NCBI RefSeq assembly: GCF_035917675.1
Contig: NZ_CP109104.1
Location: forward strand, 8,997,595 to 9,061,594
Length of the DNA: 64,000 nucleotides
Origin: Streptomyces sp. NBC_01775
GTDB lineage: Bacteria > Actinomycetota > Actinomycetes > Streptomycetales > Streptomycetaceae
Direction: 5' to 3'
Shown in pieces: positions 45,091 through 53,805 of the stretch. Both the position numbers and the translations under genes were made by a program. Within the stretch, counting starts at the first letter, position 1, and each line of letters begins with the position of its first letter. Under the pieces are notes generated by a model. The model saw only the letters and a list, made by a program, of their open reading frames with translations, was not told where the DNA came from and ran no database searches.

Positions 45091-45937
45091 TGCGTTCTGC
45101 GTCAGCGCAGACCAGCGCCCCCCTCGCGCAGCGGCTCATCAAGAGACGCGTCAGATGCCCGCACCACAGCGCGTGACAGACAGCCGGCAGCACTTGCAGA
45201 GGCTCACCCACCGCGGCTGCGCCGCCGGCCGGCGGGCAGGACACGGCGAATACTTCGGCCGGCGCGGCCCGCAGCCTGGGCGGGCCCTGACCGCGTGGGT
45301 GGCGGTAGCCGGCCGGCCACCGCAGATTCGCCGCCACCACCGCCGGGGGCGGCTCGAGGCGCCGGCAAGCCCGGCCCACACGCGCGCGCACGCTGCTTCC
45401 AGGACCATCCGCGCCCGCTGCGCCCTGTCCTCCGCCGGCGGCCGGGCTGGAGGGGCAGCCGGCGAGCAGGCCGGTGCCGTCCGCGTACAGGGCGAAGAGC
45501 TGCGGCACCCAGGAGCGCACCCGCCCGTCGGGTTCCCGCCACAGCAGCCGTACCGGACGTGCGGCCAGGCCGGTCACGTCCGGATTCCGGTCCAGGACCA
45601 TCAGCTGGGTGCGCATCGCTGCCGAACCGTGTACGACGTGCCGTCCGGTGGTCGCCGACCACCACCAGTCCGGCCCCCACCACCAGTCCGGCCCCCACCG
45701 GCGGCCCGGAACGACCGGAAACGCGGATACCGGCGCCAGGTTCTCGAACCGCACCGCCGCCGCCTGATCCCACGGCAACTGCGTCAGCCGCCCGGCGGCC
45801 GTGACGAACGCGGCCTCGATTCCCGCACCCTCGGCCCCTGCGGCAGCCTGCTGCACCCGCCTGCCGTGCTCGTGCCCCTCCACGCTCAACAGCCAAGTCA
45901 TGGCGGGCTGCTGAACGCCGTGATCCGGATCCGCCAC
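45011..45937 (-). CDS. TnsA-like transposon endonuclease subunit, probably inactive
   Basis: 308 aa in a single frame. Pattern: FVTAAGRLTQLPWDQAAAVR, ENLAPVSAFPVVPGRRW, WWSATTGRHVVHGSAAMRTQ, LMVLDRNPDVTGLAARPVRL, RSWVPQLFALYADGTGLLAG and VVAANLRWPAGYRHPR match actinobacterial TnsA-like proteins as I remember them. In those, SxLERD, HxPDYF and VVDVR carry the catalytic Glu, Asp and base; here they read SAAMRT, VPQLF and LLAGC, so the nuclease centre appears lost. A repeated WGPDWW (15-18-bp tandem duplication near 45660) is also unusual. It precedes the TnsB remnant. Confidence 0.6.
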   Translation of the reverse strand: MADPDHGVQQPAMTWLLSVEGHEHGRRVQQAAAGAEGAGIEAAFVTAAGRLTQLPWDQAAAVRFENLAPVSAFPVVPGRRWGPDWWWGPDWWWSATTGRHVVHGSAAMRTQLMVLDRNPDVTGLAARPVRLLWREPDGRVRSWVPQLFALYADGTGLLAGCPSSPAAGGGQGAAGADGPGSSVRARVGRACRRLEPPPAVVAANLRWPAGYRHPRGQGPPRLRAAPAEVFAVSCPPAGGAAAVGEPLQVLPAVCHALWCGHLTRLLMSRCARGALVCADAERSGGDVGKRLGAGGGRGRGECGGRHTR

Positions 45938-45944
45938 CCGACGG

Positions 45945-46238
45945 GTGAACGGCGCCCGCGATGCCGAGTTCCTGTACCCGTGGTCAGACCGGGAAGGTTC
46001 TCAGTTCCTGCAGGAGCCGCTGCCGGCCGGGCAACAGGCGGGGCGGTGCTGACCGGCCCGCTCCGATTCCACGGCACACAACGCCGAGACCAACCGCTAC
46101 CGGGGATTGCCGAAGGCCGACCGCGCCGCCCTTCTCGTTCGCGTACGCGAGATGCCACCCTTCAATCCCGTCGCGATATCAGCGATTCAAGCTCAAAAAG
46201 AGCAAATAATTGCTAGAATCGGCCGTCATGATGAGTAG
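45945..46238 (+). pseudogene. ORF with one in-frame TGA overlapping the tap-like start
   Basis: Frame from GTG 45945: NGARDAEFLYPWSDREGSQF, a TGA at 46050-46052, then HNAETNRYRGLPKADRAALL, VRVREMPPFNPVAISAIQAQ, KEQIIARIGRHDE, ending at 46238, 11 nt inside the tap-like gene. The second half reads as a real helical protein. It may be a decayed upstream partner of the tap operon. Confidence 0.3.
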
Positions 46239-47940
46239 TGAGGAGATGTTGCGGGCGACGGTGGCCGCGCTGTTGTCGCGTACGGGTGAGCGGCAGGCCG
46301 AGCTGGCCGCCGGAATCGGGCTGAGCCCGACGGGGCTCTCGCGTCGTCAGTCCGGCCGCGCGACATGGTCGCTGGAGGACGTGGACCGGCTCTCAGCGCA
46401 CTGGGGCATCGCGGTGCCGGATCTGCTGGGGGGCATCTCGCACGCGGTCGAGTGCCTGCCCGCCGACCGCCTCCCCACCAGCGCCCAGGCCACCACCTCC
46501 GCGCCCAAGGCGTCGGCCGCCGGTCAACTCCCTCTTCCTGCCGGGCCGGAGGAGTCACCAAAGGTGTCACCCGCCCCTCCCGACACCGAGCCGGACACTC
46601 CGCCCGCTCCGGCCCCCGAGCAGCAGCCGGCCACCGCCCCGGCCACTGCCACTGCCACTGCCCCGGCCCCGGCCCCGGCCCCGGCCCCGGTGCCGGTCGC
46701 TGCCCTGCCGGCTGCGCCGGTGGGTGCGCCTGTTGTGGCGGCGCCGGATCCGGGGCAGGCCGGCACCCCGGAGCCGTGTGTGCTGTGCGGCAAGGGCACC
46801 ACCGCCCGCGCCGCCGGACAGCCGCAGCACATGTACGGCCTGTGCGTCGGAGGCCAACTCCCCACCACCCTCGCCCCGCAGACGCCCCCCGCCCCGGCAC
46901 CAGCCCCCGCCGCGTCGGCCGTCACTGACGCCGGAACGCCGCCGGCGCCTTCGCCGTCTCCTCCGCGCCGCACAGCCGGCTACGCCGAAGGCGATCTGGG
47001 CACCACCATCACGGCAACGGTCGCGCGGGTGCTGCGCGAGCACGACGGCGACACCGACGCCGCCCGGGCCGCGCTCGTCAAACGCGCGATCCCCGACGTG
47101 ATGGCCCTGTTCGCACAGTCTCGCGCCACCGGCCGCTACGAGCACAAGGACTTCCCCCCGACCGAGGACATCCTCAAGAAGCGGACCCAGAAGGGCGCCG
47201 ACGCGATCTGGGAGGGCCGCCCCAAGTGGCACAACACCACCCTGGTGGCCGCCGTGAAAGCGGGCGACCACGCCGCCCTCGACATCACCGCCCTGGACGC
47301 CAACGCCGCCTACCTGTCCGCATGGAAGACCCGCCTCCCACTCGGGCGCCTCGTCCACGACACCAGCGGCCTCCACGACCCGAAGAAGGCCGGAGTGCAC
47401 CTGATCATCCCACCCGCCTGGGACCACACCGACCTCCCCTCACCCCTGGGAGCACGGATGGAACCCGGCGACCTGTGGGTGACCGAACCGACCCTGCGCC
47501 TTCTCCAACGCTGCGCGAAGGACGGCCTGTGCGAGGCCCCGGTCATCCGCGAGTCCTACGTGTCCGGCAGCACCGAGGGACTGCTGGAGAAACTGCGCCG
47601 GACCCTCGCGGAAGCCCGCGCCACCGCCATCGCCACAGATGACACACTCACGGTCGAGTACATCAAGGCGATGTACTCCAAGTTCGTCTCCACCATCGGC
47701 GAATCCTCCACGAACCGGGAGATCCGCCGCCCGGACTGGATGCACATCATCCGCTCCCAGGCATTCGCCAACCTCTGGCTGAAAGCCCACAAGGCCCGCA
47801 CCGGCGGGCTGACGGTGGTGCAGATGTCGGGCACCGACGAACTCCACATCGCAGGCGACTGGAAAACGGTATTCGCCGAGGGCCGGGGACTCGCGGACAT
47901 GAAGACCAAAGAGACCTACACCCTGGGGGGTAAGCCGTGA
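46228..47940 (+). CDS. Tap-like telomere-associated protein
   Basis: About 570 aa. N-terminal XRE-type HTH (~5-62: RTGERQAELAAGIGLSPTGL SRRQS). Then an Ala/Pro-rich linker (~85-175), a zinc-binding knot (C184, C187, H201, C206), a second linker, and the C-terminal Tap core: VKRAIPDVMALFAQSRATGR, ITALDANAAYLSAWKTRLPL, HLIIPPAWDHTDLPSPLGAR, LWVTEPTLRLLQRC, EYIKAMYSKFVSTIGES, RPDWMHIIRSQAFANLWLKA and MSGTDELHIAGD. In Streptomyces, Tap binds telomere DNA and recruits Tpg for end patching. The core motifs resemble family-B polymerase motifs A (D357), B (K480) and C (T536-D537). Start could be the ATG at 46228 or 46231; no clear ribosome site, so coupling or leaderless translation is possible. Ends overlapping the next gene (GTGA). 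Confidence 0.8.
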   Translation: MMSSEEMLRATVAALLSRTGERQAELAAGIGLSPTGLSRRQSGRATWSLEDVDRLSAHWGIAVPDLLGGISHAVECLPADRLPTSAQATTSAPKASAAGQLPLPAGPEESPKVSPAPPDTEPDTPPAPAPEQQPATAPATATATAPAPAPAPAPVPVAALPAAPVGAPVVAAPDPGQAGTPEPCVLCGKGTTARAAGQPQHMYGLCVGGQLPTTLAPQTPPAPAPAPAASAVTDAGTPPAPSPSPPRRTAGYAEGDLGTTITATVARVLREHDGDTDAARAALVKRAIPDVMALFAQSRATGRYEHKDFPPTEDILKKRTQKGADAIWEGRPKWHNTTLVAAVKAGDHAALDITALDANAAYLSAWKTRLPLGRLVHDTSGLHDPKKAGVHLIIPPAWDHTDLPSPLGARMEPGDLWVTEPTLRLLQRCAKDGLCEAPVIRESYVSGSTEGLLEKLRRTLAEARATAIATDDTLTVEYIKAMYSKFVSTIGESSTNREIRRPDWMHIIRSQAFANLWLKAHKARTGGLTVVQMSGTDELHIAGDWKTVFAEGRGLADMKTKETYTLGGKP

Positions 47941-48527
47941 ACCAGTCAGAGCGCGAGTGGGGGATCTGGCGCAAGTACGGGGCCCGGGGCATGCGGGGCG
48001 GGGACGCGCTCGCCCACGAACTGGAGCGCATCGTGCGCGCCCACGGCATCGCCTCCCTGGTCACCTCCCGGCGTGGCCTCAACGCCCGGCTGCGGTACCT
48101 GGACAGCCCGGCCGGTGCCGCCGCGCTGCGTGAGGCCGGGGTCCGGCCGCGCACCCTGCGCGACTGGCGGGCGGGCCGTACGACTCCGTCCCGGGCGAGC
48201 CGGGAGAAGATCGAGGCCGCCTACCTCGACCGCCGCCGCGACAACCTGATCCGCTCGGGCTGGATGAAGCGGCACCTCAACAACCAGGGCCGCGGCTCCC
48301 GTATGGAGATCTACCCCGTGGACCAGTCCGCCGTCCCGGAGAAGTACCGGCGCCCCAACGTCCAGGACCGCACCATCCAGGTCCGCTACATCTGGGACGA
48401 CGCCGTGGACGCCTGGCAGGCCGGGGACGCGGACACCCTCGGCGAGATCTGGGACGACGTCATCGCCGACCTCGACTCCGACTGGGTCGCCTACGCCTAC
48501 GTATCCGGCATCGGCATCAACGCCTGA
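47937..48527 (+). CDS. putative atypical terminal protein, partner of the Tap-like protein
   Basis: 196 aa, GTG start overlapping tap by 4 nt, just as tpg does at 27573. It does not look like Tpg, but has a comparable plan: helical N-terminus (GGDALAHELERIVRAHGIAS), HTH-like VRPRTLRDWRAGRTTPSRAS, basic region YLDRRRDNLIRSGWMKRHLN, then RGSRMEIYPVDQSAV and an acidic C-terminal domain (IQVRYIWDDAVDAWQAGDAD, IWDDVIADLDSDW). Several Tyr, Ser and Thr could serve as DNA attachment residue. Its position makes a terminal-protein or telomere-binding role the simplest idea; that is inference. A plain DNA-binding regulator is the alternative. Confidence 0.6.
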   Translation: MNQSEREWGIWRKYGARGMRGGDALAHELERIVRAHGIASLVTSRRGLNARLRYLDSPAGAAALREAGVRPRTLRDWRAGRTTPSRASREKIEAAYLDRRRDNLIRSGWMKRHLNNQGRGSRMEIYPVDQSAVPEKYRRPNVQDRTIQVRYIWDDAVDAWQAGDADTLGEIWDDVIADLDSDWVAYAYVSGIGINA

Positions 48528-48646
48528 AACATCCTGACGCTCTCCAGCAACTGCGCTCCGCCGCGCTGACGATGCACGACGGCCCGGTGGATGCCGCCGA
48601 CCGAACAGACACAAACGCTGCGGCGCCAGGTATGGCGGCCGGCGGA

Positions 48647-48665
48647 ACGAAGGATGTTCCTTCGT
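48647..48665. terminator. hairpin between convergent genes
   Basis: ACGAAGGA, loop TGT, TCCTTCGT, between the tap operon end and the epimerase gene end. Confidence 0.5.
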
Positions 48666-48745
48666 AGGCCGCTCCGGAGCTGAGCAAACTCATCTTGCGC
48701 CGTCGACCAAGGCGGGCTCGATTTCCGTTCCTCGTCAAGACCTGC

Positions 48746-49624
48746 TCAGGGCCGGGCGGCCGACCACTGCCTGAACGAAGCAGGCAGTGCCGCCAGGACA
48801 TCACTCTCCTGCGGGGTCCACGCCAACGCGCCCCTCGCAGCGGCGGAGTCGATGACCTCGTCACGGTCGAAAATCCGGTACACCGGCTTCTCGTCCTCAA
48901 CCGGGGCGAAGGCCAGGGCGTCGGCGCTGCCGGCCGCCCGGGCAGCGGCTTCGGCGACAGCCAGCGGGGCCGCGGGATGGGCGTCGGCCAGCAGGTAGGT
49001 GCGCCCGTCGTGCTCCTCGGGCGCACGCAGTACCGCCGTGTACGCCCGCGCCAGGTCCTCGACGTGAATCCAGGACCACACCTTGTCCCGCCGTCCCCGG
49101 TGCACCGGCCCGGAGGATCGGGCCTGGCGGAACCAGTCCCCGACGATCGAACCGCGTGCATCACCGCCGTGCACCATCCCCGGCCGCAGCACGGTGTGCG
49201 GCAGCCCGGCACTCCGCAGTTCGGCTTCCAGCCGAGCACGGAGATTGCCGTTGTCGACGGGGGTCTGAGGCGTCAGCACCGCATGGGCGTGCTCACCGTA
49301 GACCGAGCAGCCGGTCGTATACACCAGGTGCTGGCGGCGACCGGCGTCGGCGAGAGCGCCGAACAGAGCACGATCGGCGCCGACGGGATCATCCGGGTCG
49401 AAGGCGGTGTGGACCACGGCGTCCGCACCGGCGAGCATCCCGCTGAGCACGGCACGGTCCGCGAGACGTCCACGCAGCGGCCGGACACCAAAGTCCCGCA
49501 GCGCCCTCGCCCTGTCCGAGCCCGGATCCCGCGTGAGGGCAAACACCTCATGCCCCGCCTCGGCCAGAGCAACCGCAACCGCATTCCCGACATAACCGGT
49601 TGCCCCTGTGATCAGTACACGCAT
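48746..49624 (-). CDS. NAD-dependent epimerase/dehydratase family protein (extended SDR)
   Basis: 292 aa. MRVLITGATGYVGNAVAVAL is the NAD(P)-binding GxxGxxG start; YTTGCSVYGEH replaces the usual YxxxK region (no Lys four residues after this Tyr, so it may be an atypical or NmrA-like member); VLRPGMVHGGDAR and WIHVEDLARAYTAVL are typical of the family. The ATG at 49624 has GGG close to it but no clear ribosome site. Convergent to the tap operon, and followed upstream by a TetR gene on the same strand. Confidence 0.8.
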   Translation of the reverse strand: MRVLITGATGYVGNAVAVALAEAGHEVFALTRDPGSDRARALRDFGVRPLRGRLADRAVLSGMLAGADAVVHTAFDPDDPVGADRALFGALADAGRRQHLVYTTGCSVYGEHAHAVLTPQTPVDNGNLRARLEAELRSAGLPHTVLRPGMVHGGDARGSIVGDWFRQARSSGPVHRGRRDKVWSWIHVEDLARAYTAVLRAPEEHDGRTYLLADAHPAAPLAVAEAAARAAGSADALAFAPVEDEKPVYRIFDRDEVIDSAAARGALAWTPQESDVLAALPASFRQWSAARP

Positions 49625-49692
49625 CCCAAGAGACTAACTGTTGCGGGCCAGGAGGTTGTTGACGTGAGAGCGACTACACAGCTTCGAGTCCT

Positions 49693-50271
49693 TCAGCCAG
49701 AGCAGTTGACAAGGCTGAGCAGCACGGTGGTGATGGCCGATCGGGCGCTTTCAGGACTGATCGTCCCGCGAGCGGCCGCATGGCCAAGTGCGTCCGCGGC
49801 GCCTATGAATGCGATCGCTGCTTCCTCGTCGAGGTCCGCGGCACCGTCGGCGCTTCGCATCCCTTGTCGGCAGATGTCCACGTAGCGGCGTTCAGATTCC
49901 CGCCTAGCCTTCTCGAGGTCTGGTGTGCCGACCAGCGCGGCCACCACTCCACCGAGTTCGGCGCCTTGGGAGACCATGCACGCAACATGAGCCGTCGCGA
50001 TCGCTTCGACCCGCTGCCGTAGATCCGGCGGAGTGTGCGCAATCGCAGCACGCAGGTCAGCGAGGTGTCGATGGTCGAAGTCCTCATACAGCGAGAGGAG
50101 AAGCGCCGAGCGCGAGGAGAAGTGATCGTAGACGACGGGTTTGGAGATCCCTGCCCTGCCGGCCAGGTAAGCGAGCGTGAGCGCGTCTGTACCCTCAGTG
50201 GCGATGACGTCACGGGCAATGCCGACGAGCTGGGCTCGCCGGTCGGCGCTGGAGAGTCTTCGCCCGGTCAT
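49693..50271 (-). CDS. TetR-family repressor
   Basis: 192 aa. HTH IARDVIATEGTDALTLAYLA GRAGISKPVVYDHF followed by a helical ligand domain. Divergent from an NAD(P)H quinone reductase 68 bp away with a 39-bp near-perfect palindrome between them, so it most likely represses itself and that gene. The epimerase gene 69 bp downstream on the same strand may be co-transcribed. Confidence 0.87.
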   Translation of the reverse strand: MTGRRLSSADRRAQLVGIARDVIATEGTDALTLAYLAGRAGISKPVVYDHFSSRSALLLSLYEDFDHRHLADLRAAIAHTPPDLRQRVEAIATAHVACMVSQGAELGGVVAALVGTPDLEKARRESERRYVDICRQGMRSADGAADLDEEAAIAFIGAADALGHAAARGTISPESARSAITTVLLSLVNCSG

Positions 50272-50286
50272 GGCCAGCAGTCTCTC

Positions 50287-50325
50287 ACCCGCATGTAACC
50301 TACTAGTAGTAGGTTACATGCGGGT
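50287..50325. promoter_or_regulatory. 39-bp TetR operator palindrome
   Basis: Left arm ACCCGCATGTAACCTACT (50287-50304), centre AGT, right arm the exact reverse complement (50308-50325). It lies 16 bp from the TetR start and 14 bp from the reductase start. GTAACCTACTAGTAGTAGGT would bind one or two dimers. Confidence 0.8.
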
Positions 50326-50339
50326 CAAAGGAACTCTCG

Positions 50340-50942
50340 ATGCACACATTGCTGGTCGCCACGAACCCAGACCCCCAGTCCCTGACGCATCACGTACTCG
50401 GAAGAACCGAGGCAGCACTCCACCCCGCGTCAGTTGAGGTCGCCGACCTGTCCAAGGAACGGTTCGACCCCAAGTTCACCCTGGCGGACCGCCGGGCATA
50501 TCACGAGGGGGACAACTATCCAGCCGACATCGCCAGTGAGCACCATCGCCTCGAACGCGCCACCGACCTCGTATTGATCTTCCCCGTGTACTGGTGGTCA
50601 ATGCCTGCACTGCTGAAGGGGTGGATTGACCGTGTCTTTATCAACGGCTGGGCCTTCGAGTACTCCCCGACTTCGGGTCTGCGACCGAAACTTCAGACAC
50701 TCACCACGCACCTTCTGCCCATCGCCGGCGACGACTCGGGCGCATACGAGCGCCATGGGTACGAGAAGGCAATACGGACACAGATCGAGCACGGAATCAT
50801 CGACTACTGCGGCAGCCGGCGCGGCGCCACAGCATTCATCCACGAGTCCGAGCAGGATTCCCCTGAGGCCACAGCGCAGAGCGTCGACCAGGCGGTGCGG
50901 ACCATCAGTGGAGCCATCCATGCCCGCTCGACGCGAGCATGA
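50340..50942 (+). CDS. NAD(P)H dehydrogenase (quinone), flavodoxin-like fold
   Basis: 200 aa. MHTLLVATNPDPQSLTHHVL is the flavodoxin P-loop start, LVLIFPVYWWSMPALLKGWI DRVF is the hallmark helix of the MdaB/KefF/NQO family, and HLLPIAGDDSGAYERHGY forms part of the FMN/FAD site. Reduces quinones by two electrons, a detoxification role. AAAGGA lies before the ATG. Controlled by the divergent TetR gene. Its stop overlaps the start of an IS481 transposase remnant (ATGA), so the insertion junction is right at the gene end. Confidence 0.86.
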   Translation: MHTLLVATNPDPQSLTHHVLGRTEAALHPASVEVADLSKERFDPKFTLADRRAYHEGDNYPADIASEHHRLERATDLVLIFPVYWWSMPALLKGWIDRVFINGWAFEYSPTSGLRPKLQTLTTHLLPIAGDDSGAYERHGYEKAIRTQIEHGIIDYCGSRRGATAFIHESEQDSPEATAQSVDQAVRTISGAIHARSTRA

Positions 50943-51345
50943 CCACGCATCCGAACGCACCTTTGCCTGCCGAGGGACGTCGACGGCTGATCGAGCACTG
51001 TCGGACCCCTCCGATCACCCCTTGTCGCCGCCGAGATGGGAATCTCCCGGGCATGCGCGTCGAAGTGGGTGAACCGGTGGCGCCGTCACGGAGACCTCGA
51101 CCTGCTCGACCGCCCCTCGACCCCGCACCGCAGTCCGCGTGCGACACCGGCGTGGGTGATCGAGAAGACCGAACCCTGACGGCGGAACGAGAAGTGATCC
51201 GCGCAGCGGATCACTCACGAGCTCGCCGCACCCGGGCACACGCCCAACCGCCGTACAATCACGCGGCACTTGACCAAGCCGGGTCTGGGACACCGCCGGT
51301 TCCTCGGTCCCTGCGGTGACAGCAACCGGGAACCGGGCAAGACCA
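50939..51345 (+). pseudogene. IS481-family transposase, N-terminal part, frameshifted
   Basis: THPNAPLPAEGRRRLIEHCR starts in one frame; MGISRACASKWVNRWRRHGD and LLDRPSTPHRSPRATPAWVI follow in another; GLGHRRFLGPCGDSNRE in a third. This is the HTH half of IS481 transposases. The catalytic rve core is absent; the sequence passes into an IS5 fragment at ~51350. Confidence 0.6.
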
Positions 51346-51349
51346 CCGC

Positions 51350-51722
51350 TCGCTGGCCCGGGCACATGGCGCATCTGGATGCGAAGAAAGCCGGCCGGAT
51401 TCCCAAGCGCGGCCGGCCCCGGCGCCGCCCCGACACCGTGCTCGGTGACCGCGGCTACGACCACGAGAAGTACCGCAGCCTCGTCCGCGTACTCGGCGTG
51501 AAGCCACTGATCGCGCGACGCGATACCGAACACGGCTCCGGACTTGGCACCCAACGCCGGGTTGTCGAACGCGCCTTCGCCCACCTGCACTGGTACCGCC
51601 GTCTGCGGATCCGCTGGGAGATCCGCGACGACATCCACGAAGCCTTCCTCATGCTGGGATGCGCACTCATCTGCTGGCGACGCCTGTCACAGTCGACCCG
51701 AGTCCTTGTCCTCCTGCAGTAG
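51350..51722 (+). pseudogene. IS5-family transposase, C-terminal part
   Basis: RGRPRRRPDTVLGDRGYDHE KYRSLV (second Asp), HGSGLGTQRRVVERAFAHLH WYRRLRIRWE (catalytic Glu) and HEAFLMLGCALICWRRL are the end of an IS5-group transposase. The first Asp and N-terminus are missing. Confidence 0.7.
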
Positions 51723-52085
51723 CCATTCCCTGACCGAAGGAACCCGGTCGAGCAGCTGACTGACCTGCATGCCTTCTTCGCGCGAGGTCACCCTCGGCAG
51801 CAGGGCGAAGTCTTCGGGAAGCACGTCCAGATAGCTCACCACGCGGTCTCCCGCACGCAGAGTGGTCAACAGCTCGCACCGCAGCTGACGCGGAACGTCC
51901 GGCAAGCTGTTCCACAAGACCGGCCACAGGTAGTGGGCTCCGTCATGCGCCGCATTCGCTTGCACCCACGCCGGGTCCAACCGCGAGTTCAGGCTGAGGG
52001 CACACGCGCGCTCCTCCAGCCTGAACAGCGAGGCCGAATCGATGACTTTCACCTCGCGAGGCAGCGGCGGATCAAAGTGCATCAC
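51687..52085 (-). CDS. hypothetical protein
   Basis: 132 aa, acidic: FDPPLPREVKVIDSASLFRL EERACALSLNSRLDPAWVQA and LLTTLRAGDRVVSYLDVLPE. It has good codon bias. It shares its last 12 codons with the antisense end of the IS5 fragment, so its natural C-terminus may have been lost. Family unknown. Confidence 0.5.
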   Translation of the reverse strand: MMHFDPPLPREVKVIDSASLFRLEERACALSLNSRLDPAWVQANAAHDGAHYLWPVLWNSLPDVPRQLRCELLTTLRAGDRVVSYLDVLPEDFALLPRVTSREEGMQVSQLLDRVPSVREWLLQEDKDSGRL

Positions 52086-52759
52086 CCCATGCTGCCCGAC
52101 GACACCTCACACCGGGCAGTCGACCCCAGAAAGTCATTCCGTTAGGAGTTCTAAGGCACAGCGCCCAAACGAGTGAACCTCCGGGTAGTGCAGGCGTGAA
52201 GTACGCACATCTCGAGCCCCCAGCGCACAACCCGAGCCGGGCCACTCCGTGGCAGGCCGAAGTGCGGCGGCTCCCTTGTCGTTTCGGCAGCAAGCTGGGC
52301 GGCCCCGTACTGCCGTTGAGGGTGCAGTGCCTCGACCAGGTTCGCGACGTCCTCGCCCGTGCGCGTGGTGAACAGGCCGCCGGGCGGGAGGAGCGGGGCA
52401 CCTTGGACGGTTCTCATCGGCCGAGAGACCTGCGTCCTGGTAGTCGTCCGCGAAGCGGCAACACGCGGCAACCGTCCGCAGAAGCGGTGGTTGCCGTGGT
52501 GGTCCAGCACCGTCGCGCCGACCTGTTCGAGCTCGGCCAGCCAGCGGGCCCTGTCTTCGTCCGTGCGGCGGGGCCGGGCGCCGAAGGCGACCAGTCTGCG
52601 CCCCGCTCCGAGGTGTCCGGCTTCGTCGGCGCGGATCTTCGACTGTGCCCGGTCCGAAGCGCGCGGGTTCCAGGAATCTTGATAGGCCAAGCCCTGGAAC
52701 CCGCTCGTGAGTCGCGACAGCCGCGCCAGTTGGCAGGCGGGTTCTCGGCTGCACGCGCC
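52086..52759. other. degenerate region, minus-strand coding traces
   Basis: Pieces such as DEDRARWLAELEQVGATVLD HHGNHRF are coding-like on the minus strand but frames break repeatedly. No gene can be defined. Confidence 0.3.
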
Positions 52760-53500
52760 CCCGAACTTGCCTGCTCGTGGTTCACAGGAGCACTGCGCCG
52801 AGTGTCCTCCAGAACCACCGTGTCCTGGACATCGATGCGGAGCGGCACAGTGCCATCGGGACGGACGAGCTGTGCTTCCGTCGTGTCCAGATCCACGGAC
52901 ACCCCGACAGCGCCCGTGTCGGGGTCCAGATAGGTGAACACCGTCACGCCAGCGACCTCGATGCAGGGCAGGTCATCGTTGCCGGCCATCGGATGGAAGA
53001 CGGCCTTGAAGTTGGCTTCCTCGCACCCCTTGGCGTCACAGGAGTTGCCGGGCGGCACGATGCGCGTCCCGGCACGGCTATCGATCTCTTCTTCAGGCGG
53101 TAACCCTCATACCGGCTGTTCCCGCGGTTGGGGCTGTAGTAGAGCTGAACGGCTTCGCCGAAGCGGGCGAGCCGTTGTGCGAGCTGTACGGCGGCCGTCT
53201 CGCGGTCGTGATCTGTGGCGTGGTTCGCCGCGGGATCCCACTGGGCGGCAGCGTGCAGCAGCTCGGGCAGTCCGGCGTCGAGCAGCGTCTTCAGGGCGTC
53301 GGGGGCGGCGACCAGGGCGGCGACGGCCGCACGGGCGTCGGTGACCGCCTCGGCGGCATCCTGCTGAGAGTCGACGTCGGTCGGGCTGTGCGGGACGGGG
53401 AGACCGGCGATGAGTGCGTGGCGGTCGTAGATTGGAAGTCGGTGTGCGTCCAGGTTGCGTGCAGGGTGGGCTCTCCTGGTGTCACGCCAAGGGGTTCGTA
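52760..53500 (-). pseudogene. conserved hypothetical protein with a frameshift near 53095
   Basis: First frame: DAAEAVTDARAAVAALVAAP, DALKTLLDAGLPELLHAAAQ, LAQRLARFGEAVQLYYSPNR, YEGYRLKK. After a one-base shift: EEIDSRAGTRIVPPGNSCDA, FKAVFHPMAGNDDLPCIEVA GVTVFTYLDPDTGAVGVSVD. One original protein of at least 240 residues; function unknown. Confidence 0.45.
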
Positions 53501-53805
53501 GGTGACCGGCAGGTCCGGGCTGTCCCCGAAAGCACGGCCCGCCGCACCTCATCACGAACGAGTGTTCTCCGGCTGGCGGAGCGCATCAGGCGCGGCGGCG
53601 AGGGAGGCGGAGATCGTCCGACGGAAGCGAAGATTCTCCTTCCGTCTTTTCCCGCAAACTTAGAATTCCCTAAACCGTATTGCCTTTTCGCAGAGCAACG
53701 GGAACCCTTTCGAAGTGAGGCAATCGCGCCTCGGGCGGCCCTGGGGGCACGGCTGTCACGCGTGCTTTTCGACTAGGAGTCGCAAATTCGACTCAGGGGG
53801 AAACC

